A stretch of DNA of 64,000 nt from CAZZKJ01 sp964654695 (GCA_964654695.1 CAZZKJ010000001.1:68468-132467), one strand, 5' to 3'. Positions 1 to 9,972 are shown, counted from the first letter of the stretch. The notes: a model not told the origin generated them from the sequence alone. A program made the numbers and translations.

Positions 1-2
1 TG

Positions 3-179
3 ACAACTCTCGTTGTGGTGATTTGTTTGACGATTCTCGGTGGGGAAATGATTCGCGACTTCGCATTAACTCTGCTGATCGGAGTAATGGTCGGTACTTA
101 TTCATCCATTTTTATTGCCAGCCCTCTTCTGGTTGAATGGCATGCTGCTATGAGCAAGCGGGTCAAGAAAAAGAAGTGA
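3..179 (+). CDS. secF: Protein translocase subunit SecF, C-terminal end (partial)
   Basis: The window opens inside a reading frame whose last 58 residues carry the final part of SecF: a membrane segment around the phrase GEMIRDFALTLLIGVMVGTY, then a short hydrophobic stretch (SSIFIASPLL) and a lysine-rich cytoplasmic tail. SecF is an inner-membrane partner of SecD that uses the proton gradient to help proteins emerge from the SecYEG channel. The 5' part, and presumably secD, lie outside the window. The call rests on the C-terminal signature only, but that signature is characteristic. Confidence 0.85.
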   Translation, partial: TTLVVVICLTILGGEMIRDFALTLLIGVMVGTYSSIFIASPLLVEWHAAMSKRVKKKK

Positions 180-210
180 AAAACCTGAACCTCTAACGCC
201 GGGGGGAGCG

Positions 211-723
211 GTGGATTACCTTTACAGAACTCTCCTCGTCCTGCTTTACCTGGTTCTTTCGATTATTCTTGTCTCCACGGCCGTTGGTATCCCCGGTACT
301 TGGATTCTTTTTGGAACCGCTTTGATAGTGGCCGTCGTGTCTCATTTTTCCTCCATTACATTGGGACTGCTGTTGGTGTGCCTCGCGCTGGCTTCCGCGG
401 GAGAAATCACAGAGACCTTTCTGGGATCGGTGGTTATAGCTAACAGGGGTGGCAGCAGGATAGGCATAGCAGGTACGATGCTCGGAGGGTTCGCGGGCGT
501 CATACTCGGGGCGCCGCATTTTTTTCCTATAGGAAGCATAGTTTTTGGTTTTCTGGGTGCTTTTTTGGGAGCGGTTATCGGAGAATTCATCTCGTACCGG
601 AGCCTGGATTCGGCCCTTCGAATCGGGTTCTGGGCCTTCGTGGGACGCCTGGGCGCCGTGTTCGTTAAAATATGTATGGGTGGAGTGATTCTATGGATAA
701 TTATTACGCGGACGTGGCCGTGA
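211..723 (+). CDS. DUF456 family small membrane protein
   Basis: A 170-residue protein that is almost entirely hydrophobic. It has an N-terminal helix pair (about residues 5-50), a glycine-rich middle with repeated GxxxG-like spacing, and a final helix near residue 150. The N-terminal GIPGTW motif and glycine-rich helices are typical of DUF456, whose function is not established. The start is GTG at 211 behind a run of G residues that can act as a ribosome-binding site. It follows secF by 31 bases and is probably cotranscribed with it. A strong terminator at 780-802 closes the unit. Confidence 0.8.
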   Translation: MDYLYRTLLVLLYLVLSIILVSTAVGIPGTWILFGTALIVAVVSHFSSITLGLLLVCLALASAGEITETFLGSVVIANRGGSRIGIAGTMLGGFAGVILGAPHFFPIGSIVFGFLGAFLGAVIGEFISYRSLDSALRIGFWAFVGRLGAVFVKICMGGVILWIIITRTWP

Positions 724-779
724 TTCCCGAAAAATAACCGCGCGAACCCGCCCGTCGCTGTCCTTTTTAATGGACACCG

Positions 780-802
780 TGTCTCTTTCAGAGACATTTT
801 TT
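780..802 (+). terminator. Intrinsic terminator after the secF/DUF456 unit
   Basis: A perfect 7-bp stem (TGTCTCT at 780-786 pairing with AGAGACA at 790-796) with a three-base loop, followed at once by six T residues (797-802). It lies 57 bases after the DUF456 stop codon and ends that transcription unit. Confidence 0.85.
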
Positions 803-901
803 ATTTCCACTTGCCGGGTTAAGTTATTAGAATACAATAAGATATATGTGGCATGATGATTGCTATTTTATTACCGCTTATTGTAAATATTGGAAAGGAC
901 T

Positions 902-1438
902 ATGAAGTATACATATTGGATCATCATATTCGCAGTTTCCATCACAGGATTCATGAACGGAACACCTGCGGCCGCGGCAGTTCCCACCTCTGAAGCCGAT
1001 TACGGCATCGGCCTCGGCGGCGACCGCGCAAAGCAGAAGCCGCCGCAGGTCATGCAAAAGGACGGTAAAACATCAGCTTCCAAGAACGTTTTCGCGGACG
1101 TTGAAAGAGGCTGGCATGAACGCAGCGCGAACAGAATCACCAGACATTTCGGCAGAGGAAAAGTCGCCATATCGCTGAGGGGTGTCGGCCCATCCGGTGG
1201 GCATTTCAGCAGGGATCAGAGCTTCTACCTGTTCAAGGACCTTTTCAAGTATACGATCACCAAGAAATTCAAGTTTATTCAATACAGCAATATCAATAGC
1301 GGCAAAAAAATCTACGCAGTGGCGGAACGCCATTATCAACGCAGGCGGGATGGAAGATTGTTCAAAGACAAGGTATATGTATCTCTCCAGCTCGAAAACG
1401 GCCGTTGGGTGATAAGCGAGATAAAATCCATCCACTGA
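902..1438 (+). CDS. Small exported protein, possible NTF2-like (DUF4783-like) domain
   Basis: A 178-residue protein with an N-terminal signal peptide (hydrophobic stretch at about residues 5-18, then an alanine-rich cleavage region). The ATG at 902 is chosen because GGAAAGG lies just upstream; an in-frame TTG at 890 is less likely. The mature part has a low-complexity linker to about residue 60, then a compact alpha+beta domain ending in a strand of the form WVISEIKSI. The pattern of that ending, and a phrase about F-K-F-I-x-Y followed by K-K-I-Y-A-V, resembles secreted NTF2-like DUF4783 proteins of the FCB group. That assignment is by eye and uncertain. It is probably monocistronic. Confidence 0.6.
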   Translation: MKYTYWIIIFAVSITGFMNGTPAAAAVPTSEADYGIGLGGDRAKQKPPQVMQKDGKTSASKNVFADVERGWHERSANRITRHFGRGKVAISLRGVGPSGGHFSRDQSFYLFKDLFKYTITKKFKFIQYSNINSGKKIYAVAERHYQRRRDGRLFKDKVYVSLQLENGRWVISEIKSIH

Positions 1439-1462
1439 TGTCTTTTCCTGGGAACATTCCAA

Positions 1463-1491
1463 TTTTAATATTCCAAGGCTGAGGCTATAAT
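1463..1491 (+). promoter_or_regulatory. Possible sigma-70 promoter for the large sensor kinase
   Basis: A perfect -10 hexamer TATAAT (1486-1491) lies 30 bases before the preferred ATG at 1521. The -35 region at a 17-base spacing (TTTTAA, 1463-1468) is poor, matching consensus at only three of six positions. The site is suggested mainly by the -10 element and its position in the short gap between genes. Confidence 0.3.
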
Positions 1492-1520
1492 TGTGCCGGA
1501 TCCCTGAAGGTAATCTGCGC

Positions 1521-4500
1521 ATGAGGCTAAAAAGCGTCCGATATGCACAAGGAAGCGACTTGAGAACCGATATGGCGTTCTTGCTGTGCGGCATCTCCCT
1601 TATCCTTCTTTATTTGCGGGAAGTTCTGAATGCTCCCGTTCCTCTGCTGCCAATAATAGTCATTATAATCGTTGCCGTGATGGCGTCCGCGGCTGCTCCC
1701 CAACGGCGCTATATGTTCCTCGGAGCGTCAATGCTTCTATTTGCTTCGGCGATCTTTTCAATGAAGGCGAATACGAATTCAGATAAACTGCTGAAACTCT
1801 GGCGAACGCAAGAAACTGAATCAATTACAAAAGCCTTGATTTCTACCGGTCGTCGTATCGAACTGCTGGAAAAACTATCCGCGGAAACCGGAGACAAAGT
1901 TAAAAAATATTTTCTCGGCGAAATTCGCGAGATACCACCGGACTCAATTGCAGCGAGGGTGAAGCTGTTCGAATTTTTGGATAGCGTGGTAAAACAAGCG
2001 GAAACCGGCGACGAGCTGCAAAGGGGATCCGAGATGGGAGTTCAAATACTCGATTCCCAGGGTAAGAGGATCGCATGGGCGGGGTGGCCCCAGATGCTCC
2101 TGGGTTCGGATCAATCCCAGGTTCGCGCGAAAAGAGAATTAATTTACACGCGCCGGGTATCGCTCTACAGAATTTTAACGCACATAATCCCTGTATCCAC
2201 ATCGAACAGACTGGATATTGCAAGCATAATAATCGACATTCCCCTCGAAGCCAATTACAAGGTCAACAACAAATTCCTTAAAAGCACGAGTCTTACCGAT
2301 GAACTTGCCGAGCTTTTTCCCGGGTCGATAAAGCTGGATTATTATTTGATTCCCGAAGCCGGGAAAATAAATCCTCGCCGGGAAGACGGAGAAAGCGGCG
2401 CGGGAGATGCGATTAAGAGCGATCTTCCGCCAGGCATGGAGATGCTGTCGGTTATTTCCGGAAACGAAGCATCTGGGCTCGCGGCCCGCGCCTCCATTAA
2501 AAGTACGCTGGGCGATGTCATGTTGTCCGTTTCGGTGAAGGGCCGCACACTGAACCATTTTATGGAACGATACCGGGAAAGATATGTGCTGGCATCCAAA
2601 GCCCTCGTCCTTGCCGCACTGTTGATAGTTTTCGTGCTTATGTACGGCAGACTTCTCTTTGGAGGGAGCCGCAGATCCGGCGCTGCAAAGGCCTCGCTGC
2701 TGGCCGCATTCATGGTGTTGTTCAGATATTCTCTGCTTTCCATCGACCTTACTTCTCTCACGCGCGGAATGACAATATTCGATCCCGCAATTTTCGCTAC
2801 ACCTCTTCTGCATGGAATAATGAGAAGCGCGGGAGATATGTTGATTACTTCGATATTTCTCGTGGTGTTGATATATGGAATTCTTAAAATCGCCAGGAAT
2901 ACTCAGCGGGAAAGAGTTCTCAATCCCCAGAGGGCGCGCGGTGTTTGGGCTAGTATCCTCAAAGCAGTCACCGCGGCGGCGATACTCATGCTTCTTCTGC
3001 AAATCACGGACACCTTCATCAACGCCGTCGTTGTCAACGCCAACCCCAGGCTAATAGGAACTACGGTTAATCTTCTCGATTCCAAGGTTATTATACTGCA
3101 TTTGGGAGTATTTCTGATGCTGACGGGTTTATTCGTCGGAGGTATCCTCGCAGTATGGGGAATACTAAGACTGAGAGGAAGAGGGAACGAAGGACAAGCC
3201 CTGCTGCTGACTTCCATATTGCTTTTTGCCGCGTCCGTATGGCATTGGGGCGTGATCATGGGCGCCGCATCTTTATTGATACTTACATTCATATATTTTG
3301 CTCCCCGATCCGTTCGCAGGGAAGATCTTGTGTCGATAGTAACGGCGTCGTTATATATCGTGATAATCATATCCGGGATCTCATATCTTCACTTCAATAA
3401 TGATTACCAGAAATTGAGAATGATTTTCATACATGAGAAGGCAAGCGAAATTGCCAATCCATCGGATAATTGGAAATCGTTCGTGATCGAAGATATCCTT
3501 GAAAATGCAGGGCAGGACCCGTCCTTCCGCAGGGCATTTCACCGGCCGGAATCAAATAGTGTTCGCAGGTTAAGTTTCGACTGCTGGGCCGGCAGTTCTC
3601 TGAGCCTTTTCGGATACAGCAGTGCCGTGTACGTCTTAGACAGGGGAGATAGTCTCGTAAGCAGTTTCGCGGTTGATATGCCTTTTCGCCTGGATTTATC
3701 AGACGGGAGCGAACGAGTTGATGCGCCGGCCGGCAAGAAAAGAGCGGTGTTGGATTTATCCAGGAATACGGTCGAGGGAATGGTAAGGTTTTACCGCGGT
3801 ATAGAAAACCTTGAAGATTTCCAGGTAACACCTGATGGAAGGGTTGAAAGAATATCCATAGGCAAGGTGATAATCGACGTTCCCTACTTTTTCGAGAATA
3901 TAACTCTCGCCTCACAAACGGGCCCTAGAACTCCGGAAATACTGCGTAATATCCAGGCGGGAGGGATCGAACCCAGACTCGAAGAGCCGGAGGCGCTTTT
4001 GCTTGCGAGATTAAAAGGTTCTTTTGTTCGTGAATCTTCTCTTGAAAATCTTCCCGCGGGTTCCGTAGTGGATAAGGAGAAGCTCGAAACCGCCGCCGCC
4101 GGAAAATGGCCGATATTGATTTTGTCCGGCGCTTCGTATCGTATCATAATAGAAAAAACGGAAAGTCCCGGGACCACGCTGCTAGCCGGCTTCAAGCTGC
4201 CCTCGCTCCTGTCTCACGGATTAAGATTGTCGATGCTTCTGTCTTTATACATGATCATCGCTTTCGGTCTGCTGATCGCCGTTGTAGCTCTCAAACGCCT
4301 GCCTCCTTTTCGAAACCTGCTGCCCACTTTGACTCCCGGAAGACGCATGGGATTCCAGCAAAAGCTCTTGGCTTCATTTTTCGTTGTCGCTATCGTACCT
4401 GCCATTATCCTGGGGATATTTTCGGTTCATATGATTAAGGAACGTTTCATACAGGCCAGCAGGGAAGAAGCTCTGGCCAAAGCATTCAGCGCGCGAAAAG

Positions 4501-6392
4501 CTCTTACCAATATACTCGAAGAAGAATTCAAGTTGGTGTCCGGTAATCTTGATGTTGAGGCTCTTGGAAAAGGAGAAATCGGAGAAAGTATAAATATTCC
4601 TGATGACTGCCTGATTATAGTATTCGATGAAAGCGAATATTCCGGCGGAGGCAAGGAAATAATCCTGATGCGCGATGAAGGCGATGAATATGCCGGCCTG
4701 TTCAGCCCGTCTTTTACCGTTGATGCAGACGGAATTCCGAAAACTTACCGGATATATTACGGAAAGAAACTTACTTCCGACCTGCTGGGCGCAGTTGCCG
4801 ACCAGGTGGGAGCCGATGTAAACATTTACGAGTCGGGCAGCCTGGCGGCTTCAAGCCGGATGGGACTTCTTGCCAGCGGTCTTATCAGCCCGATTATGGA
4901 TATGGGTGCGTTTGTAAAAGTATCGCTGCTGGGAGCTGCTAATTCACTGGCGACCGAACGCGCCGGCGATTATCGATACCAGGTCGCCTACCTGCCTTTG
5001 GCTGCGGTAGGAGAAAGCGGATCCCGCCGCGCGGCCTTGAGCCTGCCGCTGCTTTTTCGCCCGGAATCATATCATCTCGAAGCACAAAGAGCGACTTCGG
5101 TGGTGCTGGGCATATTTGCCCTTCTGTTCGCGGCTACGATCGGGTTGGGTTTGATATTGGCAAGGGGAATTTTCAGACCGTTAAAAACCCTTCTCGAAGG
5201 AACCAAACGTATCGCCCGTGGAGATCTATCCGTGAAGCTTTCTGCCGGAAGCGCTGATGAAATCGGCACCGTTATAGCGGCATTCAACGAAATGACTGAT
5301 CAGCTGGCCAAATCGCAAACGGCGCTGGAGCAAAGAAGACGCTATCTTGAGACGATCCTGGCAAGTATAGGTACGGGAGTGATCAGCACGGATGCAGATA
5401 ACAGAATAATTACTTTCAACCGCGCCTCCGAGGCGATTCTCGGTATTACCGCCGGCGATGCCGCCGGCAGCAAGCCATCCGAAGTTGCCGCCTCCGGTCT
5501 GCTCCCCGAATTTTTTACCATCCTGGAAAAAAGCGCACGATCGGACGAGGCTTTTCTGTCGTCAGAAATGAACCTGGACAAGAGCGGGAGCAGGTGCACG
5601 ATAAAATATATGTGCACCAAGCTGACTTATAACGATTCTTACCTTGGAATAATTTTTGTGTTCGAAGATTTGACGGAGCTTATAAATTCCAAAAAACTGT
5701 CGGCTTGGATCGAAATGTCCAGGCAGATAGCACACGAAATAAAAAATCCTCTGACTCCCATCAGACTTTCGGCTCAGTTCATGAGCAAAGCATATAATGA
5801 GCAATCTCCAAAATTCGACAAGATATTCAAAGAGAGTACGGATACTATAATCCAGCAGGTGGATGTTTTGAAAAAGATAGCTGCGGAATTTTCGAGCTTC
5901 GGCAAAATGCAGAAACTGATTCTGAAGCCCCATGAGCTTGCTCCACTTATAGAATCAACCGTAAGACCTTACCGGAACAATTCCTCCGGGATAAAAGTGT
6001 CTCTTCATGTTAGTTCTTTGGACATCGAGGTGATTATGGAGCCGGAAGCGTTCAGGAAGATTTGTTCCAACTTGATTGAAAACGCATTCGAAGCCATGCC
6101 TGGAGGAGGGGAACTCCGAATATCAGTCAGTAGGACGGTGATTGATAGCGTAGATTTTGTTAGGATATCTTTCTGCGATACAGGCCAGGGGCTCGATATT
6201 GAAGCCAGGGACAGGCTTTTTGAACCGTATTTTTCGACTAAAACCACGGGAACGGGATTGGGATTGGCGATATGCCGAACGCTTTCGAGGGAAATGGGCG
6301 GCGATGTTTCCGTTGAAGATCTGCCGGGCGGCGGCGCAGAGGCGGTCTTGACTCTCAAAACCTCTTCCGGCGGGAGACAGGGCCTCGGCTGA
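1521..6392 (+). CDS. Very large NtrY-like membrane sensor histidine kinase
   Basis: A 1623-residue kinase, about twice the size of classical NtrY. The N-terminal half has many membrane helices (roughly residues 15-85, and a cluster from about 360 to 640), a long predicted extracytoplasmic segment, two further helices, another extracytoplasmic sensor-like region and a last helix leading into HAMP (about 1215-1270). A PAS domain follows (about 1280-1390). The HisKA motif is AHEIKNPLTPIRLSAQ with phospho-acceptor His near residue 1405, and the HATPase domain has N, G1 (DTGQGL) and G2 (GTGLGLAI) boxes. The HEIKNPLTPI motif is typical of NtrY/NtrB-type kinases that control sigma-54 activators. ATG 1521 is preferred over TTG 1491 because of GAAGGT upstream. 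No partner regulator is adjacent, so it is an orphan here. Confidence 0.85.
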   Translation: MRLKSVRYAQGSDLRTDMAFLLCGISLILLYLREVLNAPVPLLPIIVIIIVAVMASAAAPQRRYMFLGASMLLFASAIFSMKANTNSDKLLKLWRTQETESITKALISTGRRIELLEKLSAETGDKVKKYFLGEIREIPPDSIAARVKLFEFLDSVVKQAETGDELQRGSEMGVQILDSQGKRIAWAGWPQMLLGSDQSQVRAKRELIYTRRVSLYRILTHIIPVSTSNRLDIASIIIDIPLEANYKVNNKFLKSTSLTDELAELFPGSIKLDYYLIPEAGKINPRREDGESGAGDAIKSDLPPGMEMLSVISGNEASGLAARASIKSTLGDVMLSVSVKGRTLNHFMERYRERYVLASKALVLAALLIVFVLMYGRLLFGGSRRSGAAKASLLAAFMVLFRYSLLSIDLTSLTRGMTIFDPAIFATPLLHGIMRSAGDMLITSIFLVVLIYGILKIARNTQRERVLNPQRARGVWASILKAVTAAAILMLLLQITDTFINAVVVNANPRLIGTTVNLLDSKVIILHLGVFLMLTGLFVGGILAVWGILRLRGRGNEGQALLLTSILLFAASVWHWGVIMGAASLLILTFIYFAPRSVRREDLVSIVTASLYIVIIISGISYLHFNNDYQKLRMIFIHEKASEIANPSDNWKSFVIEDILENAGQDPSFRRAFHRPESNSVRRLSFDCWAGSSLSLFGYSSAVYVLDRGDSLVSSFAVDMPFRLDLSDGSERVDAPAGKKRAVLDLSRNTVEGMVRFYRGIENLEDFQVTPDGRVERISIGKVIIDVPYFFENITLASQTGPRTPEILRNIQAGGIEPRLEEPEALLLARLKGSFVRESSLENLPAGSVVDKEKLETAAAGKWPILILSGASYRIIIEKTESPGTTLLAGFKLPSLLSHGLRLSMLLSLYMIIAFGLLIAVVALKRLPPFRNLLPTLTPGRRMGFQQKLLASFFVVAIVPAIILGIFSVHMIKERFIQASREEALAKAFSARKALTNILEEEFKLVSGNLDVEALGKGEIGESINIPDDCLIIVFDESEYSGGGKEIILMRDEGDEYAGLFSPSFTVDADGIPKTYRIYYGKKLTSDLLGAVADQVGADVNIYESGSLAASSRMGLLASGLISPIMDMGAFVKVSLLGAANSLATERAGDYRYQVAYLPLAAVGESGSRRAALSLPLLFRPESYHLEAQRATSVVLGIFALLFAATIGLGLILARGIFRPLKTLLEGTKRIARGDLSVKLSAGSADEIGTVIAAFNEMTDQLAKSQTALEQRRRYLETILASIGTGVISTDADNRIITFNRASEAILGITAGDAAGSKPSEVAASGLLPEFFTILEKSARSDEAFLSSEMNLDKSGSRCTIKYMCTKLTYNDSYLGIIFVFEDLTELINSKKLSAWIEMSRQIAHEIKNPLTPIRLSAQFMSKAYNEQSPKFDKIFKESTDTIIQQVDVLKKIAAEFSSFGKMQKLILKPHELAPLIESTVRPYRNNSSGIKVSLHVSSLDIEVIMEPEAFRKICSNLIENAFEAMPGGGELRISVSRTVIDSVDFVRISFCDTGQGLDIEARDRLFEPYFSTKTTGTGLGLAICRTLSREMGGDVSVEDLPGGGAEAVLTLKTSSGGRQGLG

Positions 6393-6402
6393 TGATGTTC
6401 AA

Positions 6403-8076
6403 TCAGCACACTCGGCCCCCGGTCATGCCCAGTCTTGATTTCTCACCGGGTTTGCCCATGGTGTCCGGCGTTTTTTTCCCCGAGAATGCCTTCGATGCTT
6501 CGACTATCAAGATAACAGCGAGAACGAATAAAAGCGCTGCTATCACGCCTATAGCAGTGAATCCGTTGTGGACGACCAACTGGGCCAGGGCAAGAAGCGT
6601 AACCGCCAACATGAAAATCATGGGGACAATGACGAAACCGGTTTTGCGGCCCGTTCGCTTCAGCCAAACTCCAACCGTAAGAAGCGCCAGCCCTCCCAGC
6701 AGTTGGTTGGTAGCCCCGAACACCGGCCAAATTGCCTTCCACGCCGGGATGACGGCGCCGCCGGAGTCTTTGATCTCGGCGAGCGCAAACCAAAGAGGCA
6801 GGACCAGGGTAGCCGCGGTCGCCCCGATATGCGCTTTGAAACCCCTGATGTTGAACAGCTCTTCGAAAATATAGCGTGCAAGCCTGGTTGCGGTATCGAG
6901 GGTTGTTAAGAGGAAAGTGCTGAGAGCGAGCAGGCCGAAGGATACGGCAATTTTGCTCGGGATGCCAAAAACGCCTAAAAACCTGCCCATCCCGTCTGCA
7001 AACACTTGCGTTGGAGCGTTTCCTTTTAGCGAGCCCCCCGCGACCACGATGGCAGCTACGGCTATCAAGGCCAGCAGGCCTTCAACGAGCATCGAACCGT
7101 ATGCCACCGGCCGAGCGGAGCCTTCACTGTTTAATTGTTTTGCTGTAGTACCCGAAGCTACAATCGAGTGGAATCCCGAGCATGCCCCGCAGGCTATGGT
7201 AATGAAAAGAGCCGGAAAAAGATATCCGATATTCGAATGAAAACCCAGGAACGGCTGTGTTTCAAAAGAAGGTCTTCCAATGAAAATTCCGCCAATGCCC
7301 CCGATGATACATGAGAAAAGCAGGTAAGAGGATAAGTAATCTCGAGGCTGCAGGAGAATCCAAACGGGAGTGATTGATGCAATGAAACAATAGGCCAGCA
7401 GAATAATCGTCCATGTTGTTTTGGGATCGCCGTGGGCAACCGCAGCAGGAGAGCCTATCGGGAAAAGCTGCCCGATGTATATAGATAAAAATACCAGTGG
7501 AACGAAGACCAGGCTGGCAATCACCAAGGAAATTTTAAAACGATAAAAAGCGAGGCCGAGAAGAACGGCCAGCATGATATAGAGAAACGAAGAAGTTGCT
7601 ACTCCTCCGTTGGTTGTGAAAGTTATGGCGGTAAGATCGACGAAGACTGCGAGAACATAAACGAGAGCGAACCATATGAAAATAAGATAGAGCTTATGAG
7701 CCCTGGGGCTCATAAGCTCTTTGGCTACCTGTGCGATCGAGCGGGCGTTGTTCCGGATGGAAATGACCAGTGAAGAATAATCATGAACGCCGCCGATAAA
7801 AATTGAACCCAGAACGATCCAGATGACGGCCGGAAGCCAACCGAAAAGCGCCGCCGCGATAATGGGACCGACAATGGGTCCCGCTCCGGCGATGGAAGAA
7901 AAATGGTGGCCCATGAGAACCGGAGTTTTGGCGGGAACATAATCCAGACCGTCGTAATTGGTGAAGGCGGGGGTTTTTTGCCGAAGGTTTATGTTAAACC
8001 GCTTGTCCAAAAAGGCCCCATAGAAACGATAACCTATGATGAACACGATTATTGCCGAAGCGAAAAATAGCGCCAA
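6403..8076 (-). CDS. cstA: Carbon starvation protein CstA family transporter
   Basis: A 557-residue polytopic inner-membrane protein of the CstA family (peptide and pyruvate uptake in characterised relatives). The N-terminal signature is clear: a helix, then YGAFLDKRF, DYVPAKTPVLMGHHFSSIAGAG and PIVGPIIAA, followed by repeated hydrophobic helices. It is shorter than E. coli CstA (about 700 residues) and resembles the compact forms found in many phyla. The start is TTG at 8076 (reverse strand), supported by an AGGAGA ribosome-binding site in the upstream leader. It is convergent with the sensor kinase, whose stop is only 10 bases away. Confidence 0.92.
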   Translation of the reverse strand: MALFFASAIIVFIIGYRFYGAFLDKRFNINLRQKTPAFTNYDGLDYVPAKTPVLMGHHFSSIAGAGPIVGPIIAAALFGWLPAVIWIVLGSIFIGGVHDYSSLVISIRNNARSIAQVAKELMSPRAHKLYLIFIWFALVYVLAVFVDLTAITFTTNGGVATSSFLYIMLAVLLGLAFYRFKISLVIASLVFVPLVFLSIYIGQLFPIGSPAAVAHGDPKTTWTIILLAYCFIASITPVWILLQPRDYLSSYLLFSCIIGGIGGIFIGRPSFETQPFLGFHSNIGYLFPALFITIACGACSGFHSIVASGTTAKQLNSEGSARPVAYGSMLVEGLLALIAVAAIVVAGGSLKGNAPTQVFADGMGRFLGVFGIPSKIAVSFGLLALSTFLLTTLDTATRLARYIFEELFNIRGFKAHIGATAATLVLPLWFALAEIKDSGGAVIPAWKAIWPVFGATNQLLGGLALLTVGVWLKRTGRKTGFVIVPMIFMLAVTLLALAQLVVHNGFTAIGVIAALLFVLAVILIVEASKAFSGKKTPDTMGKPGEKSRLGMTGGRVC

Positions 8077-8213
8077 AACTTACGTCTCCTTTACCCGGGT
8101 TCGATGTTTCAACGGCATTCGTCTCTTACAAAATATGATATCAGGCATTCTCCTGTGACTATTAAATCAAAACTTCACCGCTTTCAAGCCGGGATCGCCG
8201 GTCGGCGCGGGCA

Positions 8214-9887
8214 TCAAGGACGGCATTCTTCATTGATCTTGGTTTTCACGACCGACGGTGCAGGCCCGGTGCTTTGGAGCGGTTCCCAAAAACCGAAATT
8301 ATCTTCTTCCACTTTGCAGTATCCCTTTTCCTTGTACGAAGCGAGGGAGTTATAGCTCCATCCTATAAAAGCGGATCCTCCGCCGCTTTGAGTGGTAATC
8401 AAAAATTTATTTGCAAGCTCGCCTATACCTCGGGCCTGCCCCACTGCGGTCGGCTTATCTCCGCGGTTGGCGTCAACGGGAACCCATCCATAATTTGGCA
8501 GGTAAACCTGGGCCCAGCGGTGAAAGGCCTCGTCGATGCTGGCGTCATCTCCCCTGACGACTATGCTTCCCTGGTACCGCGCCGGCAATCCCGCCGCCCT
8601 GCACAAGGAAACAAAAGAGAAAGTGTATTCGGAACATGATCCGCTTCCTCTTTTCAAAACAACTTCAGGAACATCCCATCCGCCTATCATTTCATAGTGA
8701 AGGCTGCCGATCACATAATTATAAATTTTTCTGGCGATCCAATAAGGATTCTTCTCCGGTCCCACAATCTTTTTAACAAGCTCTTGTATGTAAGGGCTGT
8801 CGATGCGGTAGCGCGAACCATCCGCCAGATAAAGCTTGCGTATCTCTCTGGGAATGTCCGATAAGGTTCCGGTTTTCTCCGGGATGATGAGATAGCGTAT
8901 TGAAGATACTTTGACGTTTACATCGAAGGTAAAAGCTATTTTATTGCCCGGGGCGGCATCTCCAAGCTCGAAAACGGCGCAGGTCTGCCCCCATCTGTCG
9001 GCGGCTGTCTTAACGGGTTTATCGGAAAAATGTATTTCAGATAACATTTCCTGATTGGGCAGATTTTCAGGAACGGCGATATTCAAAACCAGATCTTTTA
9101 CTTCTCCCGGCCCGTAATTGTTGAGGGCCCAAAGATACTCAACCCTTGCTTCCCGGGTATCGCCCAGGCGGTACATTCGATCGCTCCTAACCGCCAGGCG
9201 GTAGAGTTTCCGGTTTTGAAAATCTACGTTCCACAAGTCGCCGCCGAGCCATGCCACGCCCGCGGCATACGGCCCGGGCGCGTCTATGATACCCAGGACC
9301 ATCCCGGAATCAGGATCGACCATGTAGATTTCATCGGCGACCCGGTTCGAAACCCATAAATACGTGCCGTCAAAAGCGAGGGACTCGCAGTTCTTATCCG
9401 GCACATCAAAATATGAAAGGATGGTTCCGTCCTCGGGGAGGACTTTATATATTTTGCCGCTTCGCCTTTCGAGAATGTAGATAAGGCCGTCGGCCCATGC
9501 CAATCCCGTCGGCTTTGATCCGGGGGCTTGGAAGTTTCGTTCCGTAATTCCGGAAGCCGGATTGAACGCGTAAACATATCCGGTATGATCGTCGGCTACG
9601 TAAAGTAGATTTTCTCCAAAGGTCATCCCGTGGGGTTTTAGCGTTGGAGCCCGGAATTGGTTCTCCACGGACCCGGTTTCAGATGAAAGTTTGAAGATAG
9701 CTCCGCTTCGCCAATCGGCGAGGTAGAAACTCCGGCCGTCCGAAGCCAGGCCGGAAGGATAGCGGCATGGAATATCGAAGGATAATATTACATCTCCCGG
9801 AGCGGCGGCAGCTGCATTGACACGGCACACCGCTTGGGGCATGCCTGCCAAGATGATAATGATGAATGTTAAAATGCGCATTTTCAT
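8214..9887 (-). CDS. Exported beta-propeller protein with C-terminal transglutaminase-like domain
   Basis: A 557-residue protein with a signal peptide (about residues 3-25). Residues ~30-235 hold five or six repeats of the type LA-x-DG-x-x-Y-x-x-x-x-x-SG-x-I, as in SMP-30/YncE-like propellers. A beta-rich linker follows, then a transglutaminase-like cysteine-peptidase domain (about 365-500). The catalytic triad is visible: Cys418 in GSGSCSEY, His456 in AFHRWAQVYL and Asp472 in VPVDANRGD. The AGGAGGT ribosome-binding site supports the ATG at 9887. It acts in the periplasm or at the cell surface; its substrate is unknown, and such domains may cleave or crosslink proteins or peptidoglycan-linked peptides. 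It lies 137 bases upstream of cstA on the same strand. Confidence 0.82.
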   Translation of the reverse strand: MKMRILTFIIIILAGMPQAVCRVNAAAAAPGDVILSFDIPCRYPSGLASDGRSFYLADWRSGAIFKLSSETGSVENQFRAPTLKPHGMTFGENLLYVADDHTGYVYAFNPASGITERNFQAPGSKPTGLAWADGLIYILERRSGKIYKVLPEDGTILSYFDVPDKNCESLAFDGTYLWVSNRVADEIYMVDPDSGMVLGIIDAPGPYAAGVAWLGGDLWNVDFQNRKLYRLAVRSDRMYRLGDTREARVEYLWALNNYGPGEVKDLVLNIAVPENLPNQEMLSEIHFSDKPVKTAADRWGQTCAVFELGDAAPGNKIAFTFDVNVKVSSIRYLIIPEKTGTLSDIPREIRKLYLADGSRYRIDSPYIQELVKKIVGPEKNPYWIARKIYNYVIGSLHYEMIGGWDVPEVVLKRGSGSCSEYTFSFVSLCRAAGLPARYQGSIVVRGDDASIDEAFHRWAQVYLPNYGWVPVDANRGDKPTAVGQARGIGELANKFLITTQSGGGSAFIGWSYNSLASYKEKGYCKVEEDNFGFWEPLQSTGPAPSVVKTKINEECRP

Positions 9888-9972
9888 TAGGAACCTCCTG
9901 AGAATGAATTCCGGGTCTTGCTGTTGGGTTCAGGCAATCACCTTGTGAATGCGTCTCCTAGGAAGCCGGTTT

